Source: Billgrantia zhangzhouensis
GTDB taxonomy: Bacteria > Pseudomonadota > Gammaproteobacteria > Pseudomonadales > Halomonadaceae
Length of the DNA stretch: 64,000 nucleotides
Reading direction: 5' to 3'
Assembly (NCBI RefSeq): GCF_021404465.1
Contig: NZ_JABFTT010000004.1
Coordinates: 305,924-369,923 of the forward strand
Of this stretch, positions 1 through 9,528 are shown piece by piece. Each line of letters starts with the position of its first letter. Within the stretch, counting starts at the first letter, position 1. A program made the position numbers and the translations under genes. The notes under the pieces were generated by a model. The model had not been told where the DNA came from. It did not search any database and saw nothing but the letters and a program-made list of their open reading frames with translations.

Positions 1-262
1 TCAGCCCCCCTCCCGTCATGGCATTCTCTTCAGGCATGCGGGCGTCCCTTGTGGCCTGCGGCAGGCAGGCGCAATCCTGCTGTTGTTATGTAACGGCTCA
101 CGGCATTGCCATGGGCATGCAGGGGTTCAGCGGGAAGCTTCCTGCCACCAGAAGGGAGCCGTTGAAAGAATGACTAATATACGTAACGGTGCGTCAATCA
201 TCTAGCGAAGTATGTAAGATATTGTCTATGCCGCTTGTAAGACATAACCGTCATGAGGAAGT

Positions 263-1414
263 TCATCGCGGTGCGTCGTAGCGGGAACGTCTCCCGCGCG
301 AGAAGACGACCTGCCAGAGTTGGATGTCGCGGGCGCGAAAGGCTCCCGCGCATACCGACAGGTAATAGCGGAACATTCGCTCGATGCGCTGGCTGTAGCG
401 TTCGGCGATCTCGTGCCAGTGGGCATCGAAGTTGTCGCGCCAGGCCAGCAGGGTCCTGTCGTAGTCAGGGCCGAAATTGTGCCAGTCCTCCAGCAGCAGC
501 AAACCCTCGCTGGCATCGGCGATATGACGTGCCGAGGGCAGAACCCCATTGGGGAAGATATAACGATCGATCCATGGATCGACGCTGATCTCGGAGCTGT
601 TGGAGCCGATAGAATGCAGCAGGAAGAGACCATCCACGGCCAGCAGTCGTTCCACGGTCTGGAAATAGACCGCATAGTTGCGATGCCCCACGTGCTCGAA
701 CATGCCGATGGAGACGATGCGATCATAGCTCCCGCTGAGTTCGCGGTAGTCCTTGAGTTCGATCGTTACCGGCAGGCTGGCGCAACGTTCCCGAGCGAGT
801 TCGGCCTGCTCCTTGGAGATGGTGATCCCGGTGACGGAGACTCCATAGTGGCGGGCAGCGTATTCTGCGAAGCTGCCCCAGCCGCAGCCGATATCGAGTA
901 CGTGCATGCCGGGGCGTAGCTCCAGCTTGCGGCAGGCCAGCTCGAGTTTGGCGAGCTGGGCTTCGTGAAGGGTCCTGGCCTCTTTCCAATACCCGCAGGA
1001 GTAGCACATGGTGGAGTCGAGCATGCGCTCGAACAGGTCGTTGCCCAGGTCGTAGTGCGCTTCACCGACGATATAGGCTCGGGCCTTGCTTTGTAGGTTG
1101 AGCAGGCCGGCCTGGAGGCGATACATGATACGGTCGGAAGGGGGGCGAGCCCGTTCACCGAGACCATGCTGGAGCAGCCGGCAGGCCATTTCGTCGATAC
1201 GCTCGCACTCCCACCAGCCGTCCATGTAAGACTCTCCCAGCCCGAGCGAGCCTTGGCGCAGGATCCTCGAGCAGAAGTCAGGATGATAAATCTGTGGGTC
1301 CCAGGGGGCGTCGCCGTTGAGGGTCACGCCGGAGCCTTCCAGCAAGGAAGTCAGTACTCGCTGGGCTCGGGTGTCAGGCAGGACGATCGGGCCAATGCGT
1401 TGTTCGCTTGTCAT
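263..1414 (-). CDS. cfa: Cyclopropane-fatty-acyl-phospholipid synthase
   Basis: Transfers a methylene group from S-adenosylmethionine to the double bond of unsaturated acyl chains in membrane phospholipids, a typical stationary-phase and stress modification. The SAM-binding motif VLDIGCGWGSF lies around residue 172-182, preceded by the family signature HYDLGNDLF. The C-terminal FPNGVLPS and W.FGPDYDRTL stretches are also typical of Cfa. I chose the ATG at 1414 over the one at 1432 because GGAGGA sits just upstream at the right spacing; this gives 383 residues, close to the E. coli enzyme (382). It stands alone, with no partner gene within 170 bp. Family assignment is very secure. Confidence 0.95.
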   Translation of the reverse strand: MTSEQRIGPIVLPDTRAQRVLTSLLEGSGVTLNGDAPWDPQIYHPDFCSRILRQGSLGLGESYMDGWWECERIDEMACRLLQHGLGERARPPSDRIMYRLQAGLLNLQSKARAYIVGEAHYDLGNDLFERMLDSTMCYSCGYWKEARTLHEAQLAKLELACRKLELRPGMHVLDIGCGWGSFAEYAARHYGVSVTGITISKEQAELARERCASLPVTIELKDYRELSGSYDRIVSIGMFEHVGHRNYAVYFQTVERLLAVDGLFLLHSIGSNSSEISVDPWIDRYIFPNGVLPSARHIADASEGLLLLEDWHNFGPDYDRTLLAWRDNFDAHWHEIAERYSQRIERMFRYYLSVCAGAFRARDIQLWQVVFSRGRRSRYDAPR

Positions 1415-1599
1415 GGAGTCCTCCCGGTCCATCGATTCAAGGCATGGTCGTTGAAGCCTGAACTGCTGGATGCGTCGTGCGTGCGTAAGCTGCCAAATAA
1501 AGCTTAGTTCAGAGGATAGTCCAGCCTGGAAAGAACGGTTAACCCATATCCTCGACTGGTATACTCAGGGCTTTCATTCCGCAGCCGGAGCTCGTCAAC

Positions 1600-2301
1600 G
1601 TGTCTAGCGATTCGCCGCTGATCATTGCCCTGGATCACCCCTCCCTCGATGCCGCCTTGTGCCTGGCCGACCGGCTCGATCCCGAGCGCTGTCGCGTCAA
1701 GGTGGGCAAGGAGCTGTTCACCCGCAGTGGCCCGGAAGTGATCGAGGCACTCCATGGGCGAGGTTTTCAGGTTTTTCTCGATCTCAAGTTTCATGACATT
1801 CCCAATACCGTAGCTGGGGCCGTGCAGGCTGCTGCCGAGCAGGGCGTGTGGATGGTCAATGTGCATGCCGGCGGCGGCAGACGCATGATGGAGGCGGCAC
1901 GCGAGCGGCTGGACCGTCATGGCCTGAGTACGCATCTGATTGCTGTCACCGTATTGACCAGCATGTCGGCGGAGGACCTCTCCGAGGTGGGCGTCACCGC
2001 AACGCCGGCCGAACATGTCGAACGTCTGGCCGTGCTGGCACATCAATGCGGTATGGATGGAGTCGTCTGTTCGGCGCAGGAGACAACCAGGCTGCGTGAG
2101 CTTTGCGGCGAGGCGTTCCTCAAGGTCACACCGGGTATCAGGCCGCGCTTCGCCGAGCAAGGCGATCAGCGTCGCGTAATGACGCCGGCCGAAGCAATGG
2201 CAGCGGGCAGCACGCATCTGGTCATTGGCCGGCCGATCACCCGGGCGGATGATCCCATGGCGGCATTGACGGCCATCGAGCAGGAACTCGCTGGAGGCTG
2301 A
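1600..2301 (+). CDS. pyrF: Orotidine 5'-phosphate decarboxylase
   Basis: Last step of de novo UMP synthesis: decarboxylates OMP to UMP in the cytoplasm. The catalytic motif [10 protein letters not shown] is at residues 61-70, with the Asp-Lys-x-x-Asp charge network intact; N-terminal ALDHP and C-terminal IGRPIT phosphate-binding segments are present. The 233-residue length is normal. Translation starts at a GTG, with a GGAG about 10 bases upstream. It converges on lapB with only 3 bases between the stop codons. In enterobacteria pyrF follows lapB on the same strand; here it is flipped relative to lapB. Confidence 0.95.
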   Translation: MSSDSPLIIALDHPSLDAALCLADRLDPERCRVKVGKELFTRSGPEVIEALHGRGFQVFLDLKFHDIPNTVAGAVQAAAEQGVWMVNVHAGGGRRMMEAARERLDRHGLSTHLIAVTVLTSMSAEDLSEVGVTATPAEHVERLAVLAHQCGMDGVVCSAQETTRLRELCGEAFLKVTPGIRPRFAEQGDQRRVMTPAEAMAAGSTHLVIGRPITRADDPMAALTAIEQELAGG

Positions 2302-2304
2302 GCC

Positions 2305-3492
2305 TCATTCTCCTTCAATGCCGGTAATCGGACGGGTAGTGCCCCAACTGCGGCAACTGGGGCATTGCCAGTGTAGAGGCTGGCCGGCGAAGCCGCAGCG
2401 CTGGCAGCGGTGGCGAGGCCGTGCCGCCAACAGGGTGTGGGTGTGCTGTTTCAGGAGTTGCAGCCGGTTGTCGGGTGGGCCCTGCTCCTGTTGCTGGTGT
2501 TGATAGAGATCGAGTAAATAATCGAGTGCTCCCAGGCTCGGTGCACGGTTGAGTTGTTCGCTGACCAGCTCGATGGCCACCCGCAGACCATGTCTCTTGC
2601 GCTGGGTTTCCGCCAGCAGAATGATCAGGCTGGTCACGTGGGCACGTGCCAACAGGCGCTGCAGGCAGTCAACGAGTCCTGCTTCATCGTCGAGCATGGC
2701 ATAGGCGTGGTGAAGCGGCTCCAGGATGATCGGCATCATGTCGAGATCCTGGTCTGGAATACGCATGAGTATCCGGATGGCCTCGCGATAGTGCCCGGTA
2801 TCCTGAGCCAGTGCCGCCAGCAGCAGGTTGGCGCGCACGCAGCGTGGATCGATGGAGAGTGCCCGGCGCAGATGCTTGCGGGCCAACCCGGGGCTTGCCG
2901 AGCGACGCTCCTGGTCGGCCATCTCACACAGCCAGTGGGCTGCCGCCCGGCGGATGTCCTCATGCTGACGTATCAGGTTGGGGTAGGCCACGTCGAGAGC
3001 GGCCTGCCATTCTCCTTCGCGGTCGAAGAGGTCCGTCAACAGGCGCTTGGCGGCATGACGAATGTCGTCGTGACTGGAGTCGTGTATCAACTGCTGGAGC
3101 AGGCGCTCGCTGCGGTCGAACAACCCCAGGTGCAGAAAGTCCCGGGAGAGCTCGAGCTGGACCTGATCGCTCTGCAGGGCCGTCAGGGTAGGGCGTGCCA
3201 GCAGGTTCTGATGGATCTTGACGGCGCGATCGGCTTCGCCGCGAGTGCGGAACAGGTTGCCCAGGGTGATGTGAGTGTCGATGGTTTCGCTATTGACCTC
3301 GAGCGCACTGACGAACGTCTCGATGGCGCGGTCCGGCTGCTCGTTGAGCAGATAGTTGAGGCCAACGAAATAATCTCGCGACAGTGTATTCGGTGGCGCG
3401 GGATCATGGCTGCCCTGTCGCTCACGGCGGCCTAGCCACCAGCCAATGGCAACGGCAGCCACCAGCAGCACAAGCAGCAGGGCATCAGGCAT
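2305..3492 (-). CDS. lapB: Lipopolysaccharide assembly protein B (YciM)
   Basis: Inner-membrane-anchored TPR protein. In E. coli LapB controls LPS synthesis by presenting LpxC to the FtsH protease. An N-terminal membrane helix (residues about 4-20, ending WWLGRRE) is followed by an array of TPR-like helical hairpins over roughly residues 45-350. A C-terminal rubredoxin-like metal site has two CxxC pairs (CQRC and CPSC). The 395-residue length matches the family (about 390). It abuts lapA with no gap, so the two are translated from one message together with ihfB. Confidence 0.93.
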   Translation of the reverse strand: MPDALLLVLLVAAVAIGWWLGRRERQGSHDPAPPNTLSRDYFVGLNYLLNEQPDRAIETFVSALEVNSETIDTHITLGNLFRTRGEADRAVKIHQNLLARPTLTALQSDQVQLELSRDFLHLGLFDRSERLLQQLIHDSSHDDIRHAAKRLLTDLFDREGEWQAALDVAYPNLIRQHEDIRRAAAHWLCEMADQERRSASPGLARKHLRRALSIDPRCVRANLLLAALAQDTGHYREAIRILMRIPDQDLDMMPIILEPLHHAYAMLDDEAGLVDCLQRLLARAHVTSLIILLAETQRKRHGLRVAIELVSEQLNRAPSLGALDYLLDLYQHQQQEQGPPDNRLQLLKQHTHTLLAARPRHRCQRCGFAGQPLHWQCPSCRSWGTTRPITGIEGE

Positions 3493-3798
3493 TTAGGGAA
3501 GTTCCTTGAGCTCCTGAACGCGAAGACGGTCGAGTTCCTTGCGCTGCTGTCGGTTCAGGCGCTGGGCACGGGAAAGAGCGGTGCGTAGCCTTAGCCAGAC
3601 CCCTGCCATCGCCAACATGCCCAGCACCACGCCGCAGACCAGTGCCGCCAGGAGCCAGACGGAAAGCGATATGGCCGGTAGTTCCACCCAAATTAAGTTG
3701 AGCGGTACCGTCTGCTGGTTGTTGACGGCGAACAAAATGCCGACAAGCAAGACCGCCAGCAGGATGATGGCCAGGATCAGGCCTTTGAGCCAACGCAT
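3493..3798 (-). CDS. lapA: Lipopolysaccharide assembly protein A (YciS)
   Basis: Small inner-membrane partner of LapB. Two hydrophobic helices are visible at about residues 6-25 and 43-66, followed by a basic coiled-coil tail (LRTALSRAQRLNRQQRKEL). The 101-residue length is family-typical. The stop codon is directly followed by the lapB start, and the gene lies 29 bp downstream of ihfB, as in enterobacteria, supporting the call. Confidence 0.9.
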   Translation of the reverse strand: MRWLKGLILAIILLAVLLVGILFAVNNQQTVPLNLIWVELPAISLSVWLLAALVCGVVLGMLAMAGVWLRLRTALSRAQRLNRQQRKELDRLRVQELKELP

Positions 3799-3827
3799 GA
3801 TTCTATCCCTTGTGAGTGACGAAAATA

Positions 3828-4124
3828 TTAATAGCCGAGGGCACGGCTGGCATTGACCTGTTCGCGAAGCTCCTTGCCAGGCTTGAAGTGTGGCACGAAC
3901 TTGCCATCCAGCGCGACCGGTTCGCCGGTCTTGGGATTACGGCCTACCCTTGGCTCCCGGTAATGCAAGGAAAAGCTGCCGAACCCGCGGATCTCGACCC
4001 GGCCCCCTTCGGCCAGCGTATCGGTGATGTCGTCGAGAATCAGGCGCACCGCGGATTCGACTTCCTTGATCGAAAGCTCTGGCTGCCGCATGGCGATCTG
4101 TTCGATCAATTCGGATTTGGTCAT
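3828..4124 (-). CDS. ihfB: Integration host factor subunit beta
   Basis: DNA-bending nucleoid protein that pairs with IhfA. The 98 residues show the HU/IHF fold: N-terminal [11 protein letters not shown], then the DNA-inserting arm around RNPKTGEPV (residues about 64-72), whose proline intercalates into the minor groove, and a C-terminal helix after [10 protein letters not shown]. It heads an ihfB-lapA-lapB unit. In many gammaproteobacteria rpsA lies immediately upstream; here the upstream neighbour is the divergent sdhE instead. Confidence 0.96.
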   Translation of the reverse strand: MTKSELIEQIAMRQPELSIKEVESAVRLILDDITDTLAEGGRVEIRGFGSFSLHYREPRVGRNPKTGEPVALDGKFVPHFKPGKELREQVNASRALGY

Positions 4125-4324
4125 CGGGTCATCTCCAGGCGATTCCCGGTCCGGTGGGGCCCGGGCGGCATTCTTTTTCTACCGTCAGCATACTGCTCAA
4201 ACCGAGATAAAACAACGCACTACGACGATGGTCAAGAAAAGATGGCAAAGCTGGTCGAAGCGCTGTCTCATTTTCGCGGCTCCGGTATACTGGACGACCC
4301 ATTCTCTTATCACCGAGGCCGACG

Positions 4325-4618
4325 TTGAGCGAAGCGAATACCTCCGATGCTGCAGCCCTGCGCAAGCGGCTCTATTGGCACTCCCGGCGTGGAATGTGGG
4401 AGCTCGATCTGCTGCTGATTCCCTTTCTCGAGCACTGCTACGATGGGCTCGCTGCCGAGGACCAAGCGGCTTATCGCGCCCTGATCGAAGGCGAAGACCA
4501 GGACCTCTTCGCCTGGCTGATGCAGCGTGAAACGCCTGCTCCCGAGTTTCGCCGTATCGTGTCGCGGATCCAGGCCCATGCCGAGAACGCCGACAACGAT
4601 CCACGTCGTCCCGTCTAG
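4325..4618 (+). CDS. sdhE: Succinate dehydrogenase assembly factor SdhE
   Basis: Small chaperone that helps covalent attachment of FAD to SdhA and FrdA. The diagnostic RGxxE motif is present as RRGMWELD near residue 18, followed by LLLIPFLEHCYDGL, and the 97-residue length fits. The start is a TTG; a TATACT hexamer at 4287-4292 is a plausible -10 box. The end overlaps ygfX by about 40 bp, the usual sdhE-ygfX pairing. Confidence 0.93.
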   Translation: MSEANTSDAAALRKRLYWHSRRGMWELDLLLIPFLEHCYDGLAAEDQAAYRALIEGEDQDLFAWLMQRETPAPEFRRIVSRIQAHAENADNDPRRPV

Positions 4619-4970
4619 GCTGGCCTGGTGCAGCCAGGGGCTGCTCGGGCTGGTCGTCACCGGTAGCGTATTGAGCCATGCCCCTGGCTGGCTGACGTTG
4701 CCGGCCCTGGTATGGCTCGTGCCGCTTGGCTGGTGGGCGTGGCGCGGTCAGTTCCGTGGCGAGCTGCTCATGCAGCCGGAATCCGGTGGTGGCTGGCGCT
4801 GGTCGTGGCGTCCGCCCGCCGTTACCGAGGCCTTTCCCGTCGAGTTGCGCTGTGTCTATTTCGGCCCATGGCTGATCGGTCTGGAAATTGATCGCCAGCG
4901 GGCATGGCTATGGCCTGATAGCGCATCGCGCGAAGCGCTGCGCCAGTTGCGGCGCGCCTTGGCTCGCTAG
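4578..4970 (+). CDS. ygfX: YgfX/CptA-family membrane protein
   Basis: Short inner-membrane protein of the YgfX family, nearly always next to sdhE; in E. coli described as CptA, a proposed toxin acting on cytoskeletal proteins, though its role is debated. The predicted 130 residues hold two adjacent hydrophobic segments at about 17-55 and a C-terminal domain ending in WPDSASREALRQLRRAL, typical of the family. I chose the ATG at 4578; an in-frame start at 4527 would lengthen the overlap with sdhE. Assignment rests on context plus the C-terminal pattern. Confidence 0.75.
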   Translation: MPRTPTTIHVVPSRLAWCSQGLLGLVVTGSVLSHAPGWLTLPALVWLVPLGWWAWRGQFRGELLMQPESGGGWRWSWRPPAVTEAFPVELRCVYFGPWLIGLEIDRQRAWLWPDSASREALRQLRRALAR

Positions 4971-5001
4971 GTTCAAAGCTTTTGCTTCAGGCGGGCAGGG
5001 C

Positions 5002-6600
5002 TCAGGCGGAAAGGTCGTCTAGGTGAAGCCGGGAAGGACGGGGTGCGAGACCGGTTTCGGTATGAGGCGGACAGTCGGGGTTGAAGTGCAGGCCGCGTGA
5101 CTCGCGGCGCTGGCGAGCCGCAAGCACAGTCAGGCGAGCCAACCTCACGGCATGCCATAGGCTGGCCAGTGCCGTATTGGGTGCAGCACTTTCGAAAGCA
5201 GCCTGTATCTCTCGACTCAGCTCGCTCAACTGGTGTGCAGCGGTATCCAGGCCGGCATCATGGCGTACGATTGCCACGTAACGGCTCATGATGTCACGCA
5301 GGGCCGTATGCCACTGCTGAACGTGTCGAGCCTCCACGGCGCCGGCTCCCGGTTGTGCAGGCGTCGTAGGGGATGTGGTCGGACCGCGTTGCGTGGCGAG
5401 CTTCGCCGCGCAACTGCGCGCATAGACCAGGCACTCCAGCAGTGAATTGCTGGCCATGCGATTGGCACCATGCAGCCCGGTGCAGGCAACCTCGCCGATG
5501 GCGTACAGGTGCGGCACGTTGGAGCTGCCGTCGAGGTCGGTGGCAACGCCGCCGCAGCTGTAGTGGGCGGCGGGCACGACGGGAATCGGCTGTCGGGTGA
5601 TGTCCAGTCCGCGCTTGAGGCAGTGGGCATGGATGGTGGGGAAGTGATGACGTATGGCTTCGTCGCCGAGATGGGTCACGTCGAGCCATACGTGAGGCGA
5701 GCCGGTGCGCTGCATCTCGGCATCGATGGCACGCGCGACGATATCGCGCGGAGCCAGCTCGGCACGCTCGTCGAGTTCGAGCATGAAGCGGCGCCCATCG
5801 GTGCTGAACAGTCGCCCCCCTTCGCCGCGCACTGCCTCGCTGATCAGGAAGGGCGGGCCGTCCGGATCGTAGAGGCAGGTTGGGTGAAACTGCTGGAACT
5901 CTAGGTTCATCAACTCGGCCCCCAGTTCGGCCGCCATCATCATGCCTTCGCCACTGGCCGGGTGGGGACTCGTGGTGTGCCGATAGATACCGCTGGCGCC
6001 TCCGGTGGCCAGTACGGTGTCGCCGGCCACCAGTTCCTGGAGCTGGCCACGACTGTCTAGGCAACGGGCACCGCGGCAGCGTTGCTGCGCATCGGCCAGT
6101 AGGCCAATGGCCACGAGATCGTCGCGGATCGTGATATCCGGATGCATCTGGGCATGATGCTTCAGCGTGTCGAGTACGGCACGTCCAGTGGCATCCTCGG
6201 CGTGGATGATACGCCGCGCACCGTGCCCGCCCTCGCGGGTCAGGTGATAGGGGTAGTTGGCCGTCGGGCTGGTATCCCTGGTGAACGGCACGCCGAGCGA
6301 GAGCAGCCACTCGATGGCACTGGGGCCTTGTTCGATGGTGAAGCGTACGGCTCGCTCATCGCATAGTCCATCGCCAGCAACCAGAGTGTCGGCGACATGA
6401 GCGTCGAAGTCATCCTGAGGCGAGAGTACGGCGGCAATGCCGCCCTGGGCCCAGCGGCTGGCTCCCTGATCGTCGCTGGCGGGGCGCACCAAGGTTACGC
6501 GGCGTGTCCCGGCGATGTGCAAGGCGAGCGTCAGGCCGGCGACGCCACCGCCGATCACCAGGACATCGTGCTCGCTACGAACCAGTGTGCTTGGGGGCAT
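5002..6600 (-). CDS. nadB: L-aspartate oxidase
   Basis: FAD flavoprotein that oxidises L-aspartate to iminoaspartate, the first step of NAD synthesis (NadA and NadC complete it elsewhere). The N-terminal dinucleotide fold VLVIGGGVAGLTLAL is at about residues 14-28. The family motifs SRWAQGGIAAVL, EFQQFHPT, and the substrate-loop region GANRMASNSLLECL are present. The 532-residue length is normal. It follows the tRNA genes on the same strand. Confidence 0.95.
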   Translation of the reverse strand: MPPSTLVRSEHDVLVIGGGVAGLTLALHIAGTRRVTLVRPASDDQGASRWAQGGIAAVLSPQDDFDAHVADTLVAGDGLCDERAVRFTIEQGPSAIEWLLSLGVPFTRDTSPTANYPYHLTREGGHGARRIIHAEDATGRAVLDTLKHHAQMHPDITIRDDLVAIGLLADAQQRCRGARCLDSRGQLQELVAGDTVLATGGASGIYRHTTSPHPASGEGMMMAAELGAELMNLEFQQFHPTCLYDPDGPPFLISEAVRGEGGRLFSTDGRRFMLELDERAELAPRDIVARAIDAEMQRTGSPHVWLDVTHLGDEAIRHHFPTIHAHCLKRGLDITRQPIPVVPAAHYSCGGVATDLDGSSNVPHLYAIGEVACTGLHGANRMASNSLLECLVYARSCAAKLATQRGPTTSPTTPAQPGAGAVEARHVQQWHTALRDIMSRYVAIVRHDAGLDTAAHQLSELSREIQAAFESAAPNTALASLWHAVRLARLTVLAARQRRESRGLHFNPDCPPHTETGLAPRPSRLHLDDLSA

Positions 6601-6688
6601 GGGTAGTCTCGCTGAAGCCTATTGCATCAGCCAGTTGGGCTCGAGGAGCGTGCGGCGGAGTCGTAAGGGGGCGCGATAGCGAAGAGTC

Positions 6689-6775
6689 TGGTGCCCGGAG
6701 CCGGGCTCGAACCGGCACGGTGTTGCCACCGAGAGATTTTAAGTCTCTTGCGTCTACCAATTTCGCCATCCGGGC
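6689..6775 (-). tRNA. tRNA-Leu (TAA)
   Basis: An 87-base tRNA with a long variable arm, a 7-bp acceptor stem (GCCCGGA/TCCGGGC) and encoded CCA. The anticodon loop reads ACTTAAAAT, giving TAA. It is the last gene of a Gly-Cys-Leu tRNA operon. Confidence 0.97.
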
Positions 6776-6814
6776 GGCACGGTTTCGAGCAATCAGCTGA
6801 AAGGAAACGGGGAA

Positions 6815-6888
6815 TGGAGGCTGGAGTCGGAATCGAACCGGCGTACACGGAGTTGCAGTCCGCTGCATAACCACTCTGCCATCCAGCC
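6815..6888 (-). tRNA. tRNA-Cys (GCA)
   Basis: A 74-base cloverleaf with acceptor GGCTGGA, anticodon loop ACTGCAACT (GCA) and encoded CCA. Middle gene of the Gly-Cys-Leu operon. Confidence 0.97.
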
Positions 6889-6901
6889 TCAAAGAGTCGC
6901 A

Positions 6902-6976
6902 TGGAGCGGGAAAGGAGATTCGAACTCCCGACCCTCGCCTTGGCAAGGCGATGCTCTACCACTGAGCTATTCCCGC
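6902..6976 (-). tRNA. tRNA-Gly (GCC)
   Basis: A 75-base cloverleaf with acceptor GCGGGAA/TTCCCGC, anticodon loop CTTGCCAAG (GCC) and encoded CCA. First gene of the operon, directly downstream of a consensus promoter. Confidence 0.97.
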
Positions 6977-6991
6977 TTGACCCGAGTGCGA

Positions 6992-7019
6992 ATTATACGG
7001 ATAAGCTCGCTGATGTCAA
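6992..7019 (-). promoter_or_regulatory. Sigma70 promoter of the tRNA-Gly-Cys-Leu operon
   Basis: Read on the minus strand: TTGACA, 16 bases, TATAAT. Both hexamers match the consensus perfectly. Transcription would begin about 8-10 bases before tRNA-Gly, as expected for stable RNA. Confidence 0.88.
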
Positions 7020-7047
7020 TCACTTGATGGCGTTGAGTGGGTTTCGA

Positions 7048-7596
7048 TCACATCGAGCTCGACAGGTGGGGCCAGGCGGCGCGCAGGTACATGGCCATCG
7101 ACCACAGTGTCATGATCGCGGCGACATGCAGCGTGACTACCCCAAGGTAGGCAAGCGCAGTGCCCGGGGTAAAGGCCAGCAGCAGCAGTAAGGCAACCAT
7201 CTGCAAAGTGGTCTTGACCTTGCCCAGCCACGAAACTGCTACGCTACCCCGCTTGCCCATTTCGGCCATCCACTCTCTCAGCGCCGAGATCACGATCTCG
7301 CGCCCGATGATCACCAACGCTGGCAGGGTGAGCCAGAGCGTGTCGTAACGTTCGATGAGCAGGGCCAGGGCTACGGCAACCATCAGCTTGTCGGCCACCG
7401 GGTCGAGAAAGGCACCGAAGGGCGTGGACTGATCCCAGCGCCGTGCCAGATAGCCGTCGAGCCAGTCGGTGACCGAGGCCAGGGCGAACAGGCCTGCGGC
7501 GACGGGCATGCTCCAGGAATGGGGGAGATAGAAGAACACCACCAGCAGCGGGATGAAGGCGATTCTTGCCAGCGTCAGGATGTTGGGGATGTTCAT
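7048..7596 (-). CDS. pgsA: CDP-diacylglycerol--glycerol-3-phosphate 3-phosphatidyltransferase
   Basis: Makes phosphatidylglycerol phosphate, the committed step to PG and cardiolipin, in the inner membrane. The complete CDP-alcohol phosphotransferase signature D-x2-DG-x2-AR-x8-G-x3-D-x3-D is present at residues 44-69, starting DWLDGYLAR. Several hydrophobic helices follow. The ATG at 7596 (MNIPNILTL) gives 182 residues, the normal length; an upstream in-frame start would add a non-homologous tail. It lies 68 bp downstream of uvrC on the same strand, an order found in many gammaproteobacteria (gacA-uvrC-pgsA). Confidence 0.95.
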   Translation of the reverse strand: MNIPNILTLARIAFIPLLVVFFYLPHSWSMPVAAGLFALASVTDWLDGYLARRWDQSTPFGAFLDPVADKLMVAVALALLIERYDTLWLTLPALVIIGREIVISALREWMAEMGKRGSVAVSWLGKVKTTLQMVALLLLLAFTPGTALAYLGVVTLHVAAIMTLWSMAMYLRAAWPHLSSSM

Positions 7597-7664
7597 TGAC
7601 GGGATTTCCTCGCCTAGGTCTGGACAGCCGAAGTAGGGCCCTATTCTATCTGTACCGGGCGTCA

Positions 7665-9500
7665 TCATCCATGCAGGGAGCGATGAATCGTCTCAGCGAG
7701 AGCGGCGCTGATCCCGGGGACCCGGGCGAGTTCCTCCCTGCTGGCCTGCTTGACACCCTGCAGTCCGCCGAAGAAGCGCAGCAGTTCCCGGCGACGCTTG
7801 GGACCGATCCCCGCAATGTCCTCGAGTGCCGAACTGCGGCGAGCCTTGTCGCGTCGGTTACGGTGTCCGGTGATGGCGAAGCGGTGTGCTTCATCACGAA
7901 CGTGCTGGATCAGGTGCAGGGCCGGCGAAGCCGCCGGCAGGTCGAGCGTGCGGTCGATGGTTTCGATGAACAGCGTCTCGAGGCCGGCCTTGCGAGTGGT
8001 GCCCTTGGCCACGCCAAGCAGACGAACATGGGCAAGGCCCAGCTCACCGAGTACCTCGCGCGCCAGGTTGAGCTGCCCCTTGCCGCCATCCAGCAGCAAG
8101 ATATCCGGCGCGACGCCTTCTCCCTCGGCGAGGCGACGGAATCGGCGAGTGAGGGCCTGGCGCATGGCGGCATAGTCGTCGCCGGCGGTCACGCCTTCGA
8201 TGTTGAAGCGTCGGTAATCCGATTTGCGCGGTCCATTGCGATCGAAGACCACGCACGAGGCAACGGTCGCTTCACCGTGACTGTGGCTGATGTCGAAGCA
8301 TTCCAGGCGTTCGGCCGGTGTATCCAATGCCAGGGCCTCTTGCAGCGCGTCGAAGCGTCGGTCGAGTTCGTTCTGGCTGGCCAGACGGCTGGCCAATTGC
8401 TGCTCGGCATTGGTTCGGGCCAGTTCTAGCCACTGGCTACGGTGGCCGCGTACCTTGTGGGTCACGCGAACGCGCCGCTCGGCCCGGCTGCTCAGGGCGC
8501 TTTCCAGAATGCTGTCGTCGGGAATCGGCAAGCTGGTGATCACTTCGCGCGGAATCTCACGACCCTGGCCAAGATAGAATTGACTGACGAACTCGCCCAG
8601 CAGTTCGGCCGCGCCCAGCCCCAGGCCATTGTCCGGCGAATGGTGGCGTGCACCCAGCAGCCTTCCCTGGCGTACCGCCAGCACCGAGATAGTGAGCACC
8701 CCTTCGCGTTCGGCCAGGGCAAAGGCATCGGCGTCGCCGCCTTCGGTGTCGACGAACTGGCGATGCTGCAGTTGGCGCAGATGCTGAATCTGGTCGCGTA
8801 GCCGGGCCGCATCCTCGAAGGCCAGGTTGCGGCTGGCGGCTTCCATGGCCTCGGTCAACTCCTCGGTTACCTGCTCGCTGCGCCCCTCCAGGCACATCAC
8901 GGCATGCTCCAGGTCGCGCCGGTAGTCCGCTTCGCTGATATATCCGACGCAAGGAGCGCTGCAGCGTTGGATCTGATACTGCAGGCACGGGCGGGTACGG
9001 TGGGCGAAGACGCTGTCCTCGCAGTTGCGGATTCGAAAGATTTTCTGCATCAACGACAGGCTTTCGCGTACCGCACCGCTGCTGGGGTAGGGGCCAAGAT
9101 AGCGTCCATCGTCGTAGCGCCGGCGGGCCCGCTTGTACTCGAGGGCGGGGTAGGGGTGGCGGTCGGTGACGAAAACGAAAGGATACGACTTGTCGTCGCG
9201 CAGCAAGATGTTGTAAGGCGGGCGCAGCTCCTTGATCAGGGTCTGCTCGAGTAGCAGAGCCTCGATCTCGCTGCGCGTTACCGTGACCTGAACATCCGCG
9301 ATGCGCGCCACCATGGCCTGGGTCTTGGCATTGAGCGCTCCGCGGAAATAACTGGCCAGGCGGGCTTTCAGCCGCTTGGCCTTGCCGACGTAGAGCGTGT
9401 CGCCGCGCTCGTCGAGCATTCGATATATGCCCGGCGCCTGCGTGAGATTGGCAAGGAACTGCCGCGAATCGAAGGTCATGGTGTCGTGGCTGTCTGGCAT
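7665..9500 (-). CDS. uvrC: UvrABC system protein C
   Basis: Endonuclease that cuts on both sides of a lesion in nucleotide excision repair. Domains in order: an N-terminal GIY-YIG nuclease (GIYRMLDE...LYVGKAK), a Cys cluster around CLQYQIQRC, a UvrB-binding UVR motif near residue 210, the RNase H-like nuclease ([17 protein letters not shown] and DGGKGQL), and C-terminal helix-hairpin-helix motifs. Starts at 9500 or 9479 (MTFDSRQFL) give 611 or 604 residues, both near the E. coli 610; neither has a clear ribosome site. Follows gacA on the same strand. Confidence 0.95.
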   Translation of the reverse strand: MPDSHDTMTFDSRQFLANLTQAPGIYRMLDERGDTLYVGKAKRLKARLASYFRGALNAKTQAMVARIADVQVTVTRSEIEALLLEQTLIKELRPPYNILLRDDKSYPFVFVTDRHPYPALEYKRARRRYDDGRYLGPYPSSGAVRESLSLMQKIFRIRNCEDSVFAHRTRPCLQYQIQRCSAPCVGYISEADYRRDLEHAVMCLEGRSEQVTEELTEAMEAASRNLAFEDAARLRDQIQHLRQLQHRQFVDTEGGDADAFALAEREGVLTISVLAVRQGRLLGARHHSPDNGLGLGAAELLGEFVSQFYLGQGREIPREVITSLPIPDDSILESALSSRAERRVRVTHKVRGHRSQWLELARTNAEQQLASRLASQNELDRRFDALQEALALDTPAERLECFDISHSHGEATVASCVVFDRNGPRKSDYRRFNIEGVTAGDDYAAMRQALTRRFRRLAEGEGVAPDILLLDGGKGQLNLAREVLGELGLAHVRLLGVAKGTTRKAGLETLFIETIDRTLDLPAASPALHLIQHVRDEAHRFAITGHRNRRDKARRSSALEDIAGIGPKRRRELLRFFGGLQGVKQASREELARVPGISAALAETIHRSLHG

Positions 9501-9528
9501 GGTGGCATAGCTTACCAGAAGCGTGCAC

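Noticed and set aside
1..262. A minus-strand start (MPEENAMTGGG) at about position 36 running off the left edge
   Set aside because: Only about 12 codons are visible and there is no clear ribosome site; it could be real but cannot be supported.
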